A DNA stretch of 64,000 bases. Source: Caldisericum exile_A (GTDB lineage: Bacteria; Caldisericota; Caldisericia; Caldisericales; Caldisericaceae). Below, in pieces: positions 27,533-34,563 of this stretch. The notes beneath the pieces are model-generated. The model made no database searches. It saw only the letters and a program-made list of their open reading frames with translations, and was not told the DNA's origin. The stretch covers positions 1-64,000 of the forward strand of contig NZ_JBLOBF010000005.1 of the NCBI RefSeq assembly GCF_047785965.1. Direction: 5' to 3'. A program made the translations under genes and the position numbers. Numbering within the stretch: position 1 is the first letter of the stretch; the number at the start of each line of letters is the position of its first letter.

Positions 27533-28234
27533 CTAAAAACTGCTTGTAATTTGCTGGATTTTTAAATGTAAATTTTTAGCCAAGTGCTCTTTCACATGAT
27601 TTTTAAAAGATTCAATGCTTATACTTGGGTTTAGCTCCTTTAAATTTGTTACTTCACTTTTAATGCTTTTTACAAAACGTTTTTCATTTGCTTCATAAGG
27701 ACGCCCTTGAAGGATTTTGTTAAGAATATTAAGATCTGCGTTTACAAGAACCGAAATGTGATACAAAAAATTCTTTGATACAGCCACACTTGATCCTGCA
27801 ACCTTCTTACCTTTTACAAATATCCCATTTCTCTCGTTTATAATCGTCGATTCATGAGTTTCCTTTTCAATTACTTCGCTAATTAGACTTGTAAGATATC
27901 GTGTCTCATCAATTATATAACTTGAGAATAGTTTTAGCTCCTTTTCTTTTACTATTGTTATGTTTAGGACACCTTCATCATGATAAACTGCACCGCCACC
28001 TGAAAGTCTTCTTAAAATTTGGATATTTAAACTTTTTGCAAGAGGAAGATTCACCTCGTACTCTTCTTTTTGAAACTTTCCGATTATAACAGAAGGAGCG
28101 TTGACCCAAAACCTTAAAATTATTTTTCCATTAAGGGAACTTTCGAAAAGTTCTTTTTCTTCTTTCAAGTTAATAAGGGGGTCTTTTGTATTACTTTCGA
28201 TAATTTCAACTTTGTTTATTACTGAAAATCCCAT
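27533..28234 (-). CDS. lplA: Lipoate-protein ligase A family
   Basis: This LplA-fold protein has the lipoate/ATP-binding strings RRLSGGGAVYHD and NGIFVKGKKVAGSS. I place the start at ATG 28234 (233 residues) because GAAGG sits 8 nt before it and the family's conserved region begins there. It lacks the C-terminal accessory domain of E. coli LplA, as do many bacterial ligases that work in two parts. Its obvious client is the lipoyl domain of the E2 gene acoC across the divergent regulatory region. It overlaps acoX by 29 bp. Confidence 0.82.
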   Translation of the reverse strand: MGFSVINKVEIIESNTKDPLINLKEEKELFESSLNGKIILRFWVNAPSVIIGKFQKEEYEVNLPLAKSLNIQILRRLSGGGAVYHDEGVLNITIVKEKELKLFSSYIIDETRYLTSLISEVIEKETHESTIINERNGIFVKGKKVAGSSVAVSKNFLYHISVLVNADLNILNKILQGRPYEANEKRFVKSIKSEVTNLKELNPSISIESFKNHVKEHLAKNLHLKIQQITSSF

Positions 28235-29198
28235 TTTTAATGCCTTCAGCAATAGCTTTTCTAAAATTAAGTACCTTTGGTCCATTTAACAATAGACTTA
28301 TCTCAACTTCAGTATCTTTAAAAAGCTCTATTTTCCTTTCCCCATCAAGTACTATCGTACCTCTTTCTACAAACATCTTTATTGGATTGTTTTCTTTAAT
28401 TATACCTTTTTCTTTTATGGAAGTTTTTGCTAATTTTCCAGGCGCAATTGGAAAAATAACCTCTTCGCCCTCGCCTAAAATTACATAACCACCAAAAGGG
28501 TCATCTCTATGAATTGGATTTTTGAGAGCAACCAGTGATGAAAAACCAATGCTTGTTACCTCGGCTCTCGTAACAAAAATTGCTATAATTGATTTTTCAT
28601 TCCATATTGCTTTTGAGCCAATAAATTGCTCTTTTGAAATTGCAAAGTCGATGAGTGCTATATCTGAATTGTTATTGAATTTTATGTTAAGTAGTTTTTC
28701 TCTTCTCAAATTTTTTCCTTTTTCTATACTTGTAAGATAGGAAATTATCGCAAGTGCAACTGTGGTGCCTTCAATCATCTCTGGAAAAACATTATTAGTA
28801 CCGGTTGAAATTGGTGCAAGAGGGACGGGGTCTTCCATATTAAGCCCTTTAACCACGGCTCTGTTAGTTCCATCACCCCCAAGGACAAGAATAATATCAA
28901 CAATATTTTGCATTATCTTTGAAGCATTTGTACTATCTACTTCATCAAAGGTATAATTCATTTCTATGGGAATTATCTTAAGATTTGATGCTTTAATTCT
29001 TGAAGCCGCCTTCTTTACGATGCCATAAGCATCTTCCATATAATAAATTTCTTCAATGTTAAAGAAGTTAAAGGCAGAAAGAATTCTTTCAATGATATTT
29101 ACCTTCTCTTCATTGTCAAAAACAGAAGCTTTTGAAGTGAGTCTCCTTATATCCTTTCCTGATTGTGGATTTGCAATAATTCCAACTTTTCCTTTCAT
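28206..29198 (-). CDS. acoX: AcoX-like protein of the ATP-NAD kinase family
   Basis: The 330-residue protein starts GIIANPQSGKDIRRL and has the nucleotide-binding VLGGDGTNR motif and PISTGTNNVFPE, the pattern of the ATP-NAD kinase-like group found in acetoin (aco) loci as AcoX. The biochemical function of AcoX is not established. Its position opposite an AcoR-type activator and next to E1/E2 genes supports the name. The ATG follows a -10 element by 7 nt with no ribosome site, so its mRNA looks leaderless. Confidence 0.8.
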   Translation of the reverse strand: MKGKVGIIANPQSGKDIRRLTSKASVFDNEEKVNIIERILSAFNFFNIEEIYYMEDAYGIVKKAASRIKASNLKIIPIEMNYTFDEVDSTNASKIMQNIVDIILVLGGDGTNRAVVKGLNMEDPVPLAPISTGTNNVFPEMIEGTTVALAIISYLTSIEKGKNLRREKLLNIKFNNNSDIALIDFAISKEQFIGSKAIWNEKSIIAIFVTRAEVTSIGFSSLVALKNPIHRDDPFGGYVILGEGEEVIFPIAPGKLAKTSIKEKGIIKENNPIKMFVERGTIVLDGERKIELFKDTEVEISLLLNGPKVLNFRKAIAEGIKNGIFSNKQS

Positions 29199-29205
29199 AT
29201 GTAAA

Positions 29206-29255
29206 ATTATAAAGAAAAATTAACAATTTGCAAAAAATTTTAAAAAACGTAAAAT
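29206..29255. promoter_or_regulatory. Divergent acoX / acoR promoters sharing one -35 hexamer
   Basis: The palindrome TTGCAA (29228-29233, inside TTTGCAAA) is the -35 for both strands. On the plus strand a 16-bp spacer leads to TAAAAT (29250-29255), with the acoR ATG 6 nt later. On the minus strand a 16-bp spacer leads to TATAAT (29211-29206), with the acoX ATG 7 nt later. RNA polymerase could occupy only one direction at a time. Confidence 0.7.
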
Positions 29256-29261
29256 ATTTTT

Positions 29262-31064
29262 ATGGATGGCAAAATAAAGGAAAAAATTTTGACAGTTTCT
29301 TATTTTGATCTTGAAACAAGAAGAAAAGAATATAGTTTGTATATTTCTGTTTTAAAAGAGATATTTTCATCTTTCTCAAAAGATACTCCAATTACTATAT
29401 CTTTTGTTGATAAAGAAGGTGTTGTGCTTTTTGTTGCAGGGAATGCCAAAGATTCGGAAATTTTTGAGGGATTGGTATTCAATGAAACTCTTGGAAAGAC
29501 TGCGATTAGAAACGCATTAGAAGAAAAATTGCCAAGTGAAGTGAAAGGAAAGGAACATACTAACCCAAGATTTTATGAGTGGTCATGTAGCGCTGTGCCT
29601 ATTTTTGAGAGTGAGAAACTTATTGGTGTAGTTGGTGTTTCTTCGCGTGTCGATATTTATCCAAAATTCGCTCTTGAAATTGCAAAACTTATTGCAAATA
29701 GTGTTACAAAGCAAGTTCTACTCAGTAAGGCCTTTAAAGAAATGAATATATCAAAAAAATTCATTCAGTTTTTTGCCGAAGGAAATAAAGATGGAGTATT
29801 AATTTTGGATAAGAATGCGGATGTTGTTTATATTAATTCGACTGGTGCTTCAATTTTACGCATAAATCAACAGGAAGCAATTGGAAAAAATGTTACAGAC
29901 ATTGTAGATTTTACACCTGTTATTTTAGAGGTTTTTAAAACTCATAAGGGTTATACTGACAGGGAATTTATAATAGAGAGTCCTTCAAGAGGAACACTTC
30001 ATTTTGTAAAAACTGCAGTCGTACTTCAAGATGAAAATGGCGAATTTGCAGGTGTAGTTGATTTCTTTAGAGAGATAGAAAAGGTTAGAAAATTTGTAAC
30101 CACATTCATTGGCGCAGAAGCGCGTTTTACCTTTGATGATATTAAAGGGAAAAGTCCAAAGCTTATTGAAGCAATTAGAATTGCAAATGTTGCTGCACAT
30201 TCTAACGCCTCTGTTTTAATAACAGGTGAAACAGGCACCGGAAAAGAAATGTTTGCTCAGGCAATTCACTTTCAGAGTTTAAGAAGCAAAGGACCTTTTG
30301 TTGCTATAAATTGTTCTGCTATACCACAGGAGCTTGCTGAAAGCGAGTTTTTTGGTTATGAAGGAGGATCATTTACTGATGCAGATAGAAAAGGTCGTCC
30401 TGGCAAATTTGAACTTGCAAATGGTGGAACTCTGTTTTTAGACGAAGTTGGTGATCTTCCTCTATCTTTGCAACCTAAGATTTTGAGAGCACTTGAAGAT
30501 AAAGTTATCACAAGAGTAGGTGGAACAAAATCCATCAAAATTGATGTACGTATAATCGCAGCCACTAACAAAAATCTTGAGGAACTTATTGATAGGGGCT
30601 TGTTTAGAAGAGATCTATATTACAGAATAAATGTAATAGAGATTGAAATCCCACCTCTTCGTGAAAGAAAGGAAGATATCGAAGTACTCGTTAATTATTT
30701 CATTGAAAGACTTTCAAAATCACTCAATAAGCCGATTAGAGGGTATGATATGAGTTTTATAGAACCCCTTTTAAAATACGATTTTCCAGGAAATGTAAGA
30801 GAATTGCAGAATATAATTGAGAGAGCTATTGTTACAGCAGACTCTGATATATTAACTGGTAAATATCTTCCAAAAGATATATTTAATCAGTCCACAAATA
30901 TTTTAACTAATACATCATATTCATTTAATGAGGTTAAAAAGCAGTTTATTGAGAAAATTTTAATTGAAACAAACTACAATATAACAGAAACTGCAAAGCG
31001 TTTGGGTGTATCACGACCTACTCTTTATAAGCTTATAAAAATGTTTAACATAGTAGTTCCTTAA
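29262..31064 (+). CDS. acoR: Sigma-54-dependent transcriptional activator, AcoR-like
   Basis: The 600-residue regulator has an N-terminal sensor region (GAF-like, about 20-160), a PAS-like segment (about 165-280), an AAA+ domain and a C-terminal Fis-type helix-turn-helix (about 560-600, ending RLGVSRPTLYKLIK). Walker A is GETGTGKE (322-329). The loop that normally reads GAFTGA is GSFTDA (369-374), with two substitutions in the sigma-54-contacting motif. A consensus sigma-54 promoter and two matching dyads follow the gene, so it probably still works with sigma-54. The ATG lacks a Shine-Dalgarno. Confidence 0.88.
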   Translation: MDGKIKEKILTVSYFDLETRRKEYSLYISVLKEIFSSFSKDTPITISFVDKEGVVLFVAGNAKDSEIFEGLVFNETLGKTAIRNALEEKLPSEVKGKEHTNPRFYEWSCSAVPIFESEKLIGVVGVSSRVDIYPKFALEIAKLIANSVTKQVLLSKAFKEMNISKKFIQFFAEGNKDGVLILDKNADVVYINSTGASILRINQQEAIGKNVTDIVDFTPVILEVFKTHKGYTDREFIIESPSRGTLHFVKTAVVLQDENGEFAGVVDFFREIEKVRKFVTTFIGAEARFTFDDIKGKSPKLIEAIRIANVAAHSNASVLITGETGTGKEMFAQAIHFQSLRSKGPFVAINCSAIPQELAESEFFGYEGGSFTDADRKGRPGKFELANGGTLFLDEVGDLPLSLQPKILRALEDKVITRVGGTKSIKIDVRIIAATNKNLEELIDRGLFRRDLYYRINVIEIEIPPLRERKEDIEVLVNYFIERLSKSLNKPIRGYDMSFIEPLLKYDFPGNVRELQNIIERAIVTADSDILTGKYLPKDIFNQSTNILTNTSYSFNEVKKQFIEKILIETNYNITETAKRLGVSRPTLYKLIKMFNIVVP

Positions 31065-31066
31065 TC

Positions 31067-31115
31067 TGTTAACTACATTTACAATAATCATATCTTTTTG
31101 TTAAAAAATTTTACA
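31067..31115 (+). promoter_or_regulatory. Paired upstream activator sites
   Basis: TGTTAA-N5-TTTACA occurs at 31067-31083 and 31099-31115, each a near-dyad, 32 bp apart (three helical turns). A weaker TGTT-starting copy begins another 32 bp on, at 31131. They lie about 80-130 bp upstream of the predicted sigma-54 start, where activator sites are expected. Confidence 0.55.
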
Positions 31116-31167
31116 TTTTAAATGCACTCCTGTTGTTTAAAGTTAAATTTTAATTAATTTCTCAATT

Positions 31168-31183
31168 TGGCACGATTTTTGCA
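31168..31183 (+). promoter_or_regulatory. Sigma-54 (-24/-12) promoter of the aco-type operon
   Basis: TGGCACG-N4-TTGCA matches the sigma-54 consensus at every conserved position, with GG at 31169-31170 and GC at 31181-31182. The predicted start is near 31194. No competing sigma-A promoter of similar quality is seen before acoA. Confidence 0.88.
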
Positions 31184-31228
31184 TTTAGTAAGTGAGAAAA
31201 GAAATAAGAATTTAGGAATGGTGAAAAA

Positions 31229-31393
31229 ATGAGAAGATTGTGTATGGAGTATAATTTACCGCGGTGCCTGAGTAACTCTGAAAAAAGTATGTTTCCAGAC
31301 ATCTTTTTAACTTTGATGCTGTTACTTTTTTCGATTTTATCTTGTGGAGTTTTATTGCGGGAAAAAGAGTTCTTAAAGATTGTCTTTTCTTAA
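31229..31393 (+). CDS. Small membrane protein (54 residues) leading the sigma-54 operon
   Basis: The frame runs from ATG 31229 to TAA 31391-31393, with AGGA about 11 nt upstream. The product has a basic start (MRRLCMEYN), one strongly hydrophobic stretch (FLTLMLLLFSILSCGVLL, about residues 26-43) and a charged end (REKEFLK). It lies between the sigma-54 start and acoA. I know no matching family; it may be a genuine small protein, a leader, or chance. The 36 bp between its stop and acoA contain acoA's GGAGG. Confidence 0.45.
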   Translation: MRRLCMEYNLPRCLSNSEKSMFPDIFLTLMLLLFSILSCGVLLREKEFLKIVFS

Positions 31394-31429
31394 TGGATTA
31401 ATAAAAATATTAGTTTGAAAGGAGGAAAG

Positions 31430-32410
31430 ATGGAGTTACCAAAAGAACTGTTGGTGAAATTTTATAAGGACATGGTGCGCATTCGGACATTTGAGCTAAA
31501 GGCTGAAGAACTGTTTTTACAAGGAAAACTTCCAGGTTTTATTCATCTCTACATTGGAGAAGAAGCTATTGCAGTTGGAGCAATGGCTAATCTGAGGGTT
31601 GAGGATTACATTACTTCTACTCATAGAGGTCACGGGCATATGATTGCAAAGGGTGCTTCTATGAGAAAAATGATGGCAGAGTTATACGGTAAAAAGCACG
31701 GTTATTGTAAAGGAAAAGGTGGGTCAATGCACATTGCTGATGTATCTATTGGTGTGCTTGGAGCAAACGGTGAAGTTGGTGGTGGTTTACCTATTGCAGT
31801 AGGTGCGGGAATGGCAATCAAATTACAAAAAAAGGATAATGTCGTAATTTCTTTCTTTGGGGATGGCGCCTCAAATAGGGGTGCCTTTCATGAGGCTCTT
31901 AATTGGGCGTCAGTTTTTAAACTTCCTGTAATTTTCTTAAATGAGAATAACCAATTTGCTTCAACGGAGCGAGTACAGGAGACCACCTCTGTTGAAAATA
32001 TTTCTGATAGAGCAGTCGGTTACAATATGCCTGGAGTTTCAATTGATGGAAATGATGTAATAGCAGTTTACGAGACAGTTAAAGAGGCGGTTGAAAGAGC
32101 AAGAAATGGTGGTGGACCTACTTTGATAGAGGCGAAAACTTACCGTCTTAAGGGACACTTTGTTGGTGATCCACAGCTCTATAGAACGAAAGAGGAAGTA
32201 GACCAAAGATGGCCAAATGAGCCGATATCCAGATTTGAAAGAAAGCTTATTGAGGGTGGGTATCTTACAGAAAAAGAAAAAGAACAAATTTGGTATGATG
32301 CAAAGGCTGAAGTAGAAGACTCAGTCCAGTTTGCAGAACAAGATGAGTACCCAGCGCCCGAGGAAGCTCTTGAAGATCTTTTTGAAGATAGTACAAATTG
32401 TCTTTACTAA
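31430..32410 (+). CDS. acoA: 2-oxoacid/acetoin dehydrogenase E1 alpha subunit
   Basis: The ATG at 31430 follows AAAGGAGG, giving 326 residues. The thiamine-diphosphate motif is GDGASNRGAFHEALNWASVFKLPVIFLNENN; TSTHRGHGHMIAKGA and KGGSMHIAD are typical of AcoA and PdhA proteins. With AcoB it would decarboxylate a 2-oxoacid or cleave acetoin and pass the acyl group to the E2 lipoyl arm. Neighbouring acoX and an AcoR-type sigma-54 regulator favour the acetoin assignment, but substrate cannot be proven from sequence. Confidence 0.88.
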   Translation: MELPKELLVKFYKDMVRIRTFELKAEELFLQGKLPGFIHLYIGEEAIAVGAMANLRVEDYITSTHRGHGHMIAKGASMRKMMAELYGKKHGYCKGKGGSMHIADVSIGVLGANGEVGGGLPIAVGAGMAIKLQKKDNVVISFFGDGASNRGAFHEALNWASVFKLPVIFLNENNQFASTERVQETTSVENISDRAVGYNMPGVSIDGNDVIAVYETVKEAVERARNGGGPTLIEAKTYRLKGHFVGDPQLYRTKEEVDQRWPNEPISRFERKLIEGGYLTEKEKEQIWYDAKAEVEDSVQFAEQDEYPAPEEALEDLFEDSTNCLY

Positions 32411-32422
32411 TAGGAGGCTTGT

Positions 32423-33391
32423 ATGAGAGAAATTACATTTTCAGAAGCTTTAGGTGAAGCAATCTTAGAGGAGATGTCAAGAGATCCTACTATATTCACC
32501 TATGGAGAGGATATTGCAAAACAGGGTGGTATTTTTGGAGCATATAAGCCTATTCTTGGTAAATATCAAGATAGAATTATTGATACCCCAATCTCAGAAG
32601 AGGTAATTTTTGGATCTGCGTTGGGTGCTTCACTTGCTGGCATGAGACCTGTTGCTGAGTTTCATTTTGCAGATTTCCTTTTTACAGGTATGGCTGCGAT
32701 TGCAAACCAGATAATGAAATTTAAGTATATGACGGGCGGTCAAGGAAAAATACATCTTATACTAAGAGGTCCCGATGGAATTTCAAAATCTGCAGCAGCA
32801 CAGCATTCTGAATCAATAGAGACAATTTTTATGCATATTCCTGGAATAAAGGTTATAATACCTTCAACTCCTTATGATATGAAAGGTCTTTTTAAAACTG
32901 CACTCAGAGTAGATGATCCCGTTATCTGCTTTGAACACAAGATGCTTTATAAAATGAAAGGACCTGTTCCTGAGGAAGAATACTATATTCCATTCGGTGT
33001 TGCTGACGTTAAAAAGGAAGGAAAAGATGTAACTGTTATCGCGACTTCAAGAATGGTTCATGAGTCGCTTGCTGCTTCAGAGGAACTGGAAAAGGAGGGG
33101 ATAAGTGTCGAAGTTATTGATTTAAGGACACTTGTACCCTGGGATAAGGAAACAGTCTTTAAATCCGTCAAGAAGACTCATAAGGTTGTTATAGCTCATG
33201 AAACATGGCGAAGAGCAGGGTGGGGTGCTGAAATTGCTGCAACAATCCAAGAGGAACTTTTTGATTATCTCGATGCCCCCATTAGAAGAGTTGGTGCAAA
33301 GAACGTTCATATTCCTTTTTCACCTCCTTTACAAGACTTTGTGATTCCTGATAAAAATAGCGTAATTGAAGCAATAAGGAGTGTGCTTTGA
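32423..33391 (+). CDS. acoB: 2-oxoacid/acetoin dehydrogenase E1 beta subunit
   Basis: The 322-residue protein is a transketolase-type E1 beta: EALGEAILEEMSRDPTIFTYGEDIAKQGG at the start, DTPISEEVIFGSALGASLAGMRPVAEFHFADF in the middle and RRVGAKNVHIPFSPPLQD near the end. It pairs with AcoA to form the thiamine-dependent E1 heterotetramer. A ribosome site (AGGAGG) lies in the 12-bp gap after acoA. The stop TGA overlaps the ATG of acoC. Confidence 0.9.
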   Translation: MREITFSEALGEAILEEMSRDPTIFTYGEDIAKQGGIFGAYKPILGKYQDRIIDTPISEEVIFGSALGASLAGMRPVAEFHFADFLFTGMAAIANQIMKFKYMTGGQGKIHLILRGPDGISKSAAAQHSESIETIFMHIPGIKVIIPSTPYDMKGLFKTALRVDDPVICFEHKMLYKMKGPVPEEEYYIPFGVADVKKEGKDVTVIATSRMVHESLAASEELEKEGISVEVIDLRTLVPWDKETVFKSVKKTHKVVIAHETWRRAGWGAEIAATIQEELFDYLDAPIRRVGAKNVHIPFSPPLQDFVIPDKNSVIEAIRSVL

Positions 33392-34548
33392 TGTTTGAGA
33401 TAAGAATGCCCAAGTTTGGGCTCTCAATGGAAGAGGGTACAATAACAAAATGGTACAAACAAGTTGGTGATTATGTCAAGAAGGGCGAGCCTCTTGTAGA
33501 AGTTGAATCAGAAAAAATCATTAATACACTCGAATCTCCATTTGAGGGATTTCTAAAGGTCATAAAGGTTAAAGAGGGCGAAAGCGCAAAAGTTGGAGAT
33601 GTTATTGCTATACTTGGCGAAGAGAAGGAAACTATCCAACCAGAAATTATACAAGAGACAAAATCTGGATCAAAAGAAGAGGTTATAGGTAAAGAAACTT
33701 ATCATATACAAAAGGAAGCCAAGGAAGACTTAATATTAGCCTCTCCTGCGGCAAAAAGGCTTGCAAGAGAACATAATATAGACCTTACACAAATTAAAGG
33801 AACCGGTCCTTCTGGAAGAATTGTTGAAAGTGATGTGCTTGCTTTTATTGAAAGCATGAAAGAAATAAAACCAACTTCCAAAAAATTACCTATTGATCCT
33901 GTTAGGAAGAGGATTATAGACAACCTTGTTAAGTCTTATAAAGAATCAGTTCTTGTAACAAACATTACGAAAATTGATTTAACAAATCTATTAAGACTAA
34001 AGGAAAATTTCCCTGGTATAACACTTACTGTATTTTTTGTAAAGATAGTATCAGAGGTTTTGAAGGAATTTCCGAAGTTTAATTCCCATTTTGATGGGGT
34101 TGAGTTGGAGATTTTTGACGCAGTAAATATTGGTATTGCATTCGATACTGATAAAGGACTTGTAGTACCTGTAATTAAAGATGTGGGTAATAAATCACTA
34201 AGGGATATAGCCAATGAACTTGATAATCTCAAGAACAGAGTCAAGGAAGATGCGTTGAAAGTAGATGATTTAACAGGTTCTACTTTTACTATAACCAATC
34301 TTGGAATGATGAGAACAGACTTTTTTACACCTGTTTTAAATGGTAAAGAGGTTGCAATTCTCGGTATTGGAAGAGTTTTAAAAGAACCTGTTATCATCGA
34401 AAACCAGATAGTTGTAAGAGAATTTGCATACTTTAGTTTGTCTTATGATCACAGAATTGTGGATGGTGCAGACGCTGCAAGATTTTTAGGGAAACTTGCC
34501 GAGTATATTGAGCAAGAGAGTAATTTACAAAAATTAAATAAAATTTAA
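33391..34548 (+). CDS. acoC: Dihydrolipoyl acyltransferase (E2)
   Basis: Three modules in 385 residues: one lipoyl domain with the lipoyl lysine in VESEKIINTLESP (about residues 40-52), a peripheral-subunit-binding domain (SPAAKRLAREHNIDLTQIKG, about 110-150) and the catalytic core ending YDHRIVDGADAARFL with the HxxxDG motif. It accepts the acyl group from E1 and transfers it to CoA. The start is the ATG overlapping the acoB stop (TGATG). No E3 (lipoamide dehydrogenase) gene follows; the TRAP transporter begins 16 bp later. Confidence 0.9.
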   Translation: MFEIRMPKFGLSMEEGTITKWYKQVGDYVKKGEPLVEVESEKIINTLESPFEGFLKVIKVKEGESAKVGDVIAILGEEKETIQPEIIQETKSGSKEEVIGKETYHIQKEAKEDLILASPAAKRLAREHNIDLTQIKGTGPSGRIVESDVLAFIESMKEIKPTSKKLPIDPVRKRIIDNLVKSYKESVLVTNITKIDLTNLLRLKENFPGITLTVFFVKIVSEVLKEFPKFNSHFDGVELEIFDAVNIGIAFDTDKGLVVPVIKDVGNKSLRDIANELDNLKNRVKEDALKVDDLTGSTFTITNLGMMRTDFFTPVLNGKEVAILGIGRVLKEPVIIENQIVVREFAYFSLSYDHRIVDGADAARFLGKLAEYIEQESNLQKLNKI

Positions 34549-34563
34549 AAGAGGAGGTAAAGT

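Noticed and set aside
28235..28285. Longer LplA start at 28285
   Set aside because: It would overlap acoX by 80 bp; the ATG at 28234 has a ribosome site and fits the family's N-terminus.
31099..31115. Rho-independent terminator for acoR
   Set aside because: The dyad is AT-only and part of a 32-bp phased pair, fitting protein binding better than termination.
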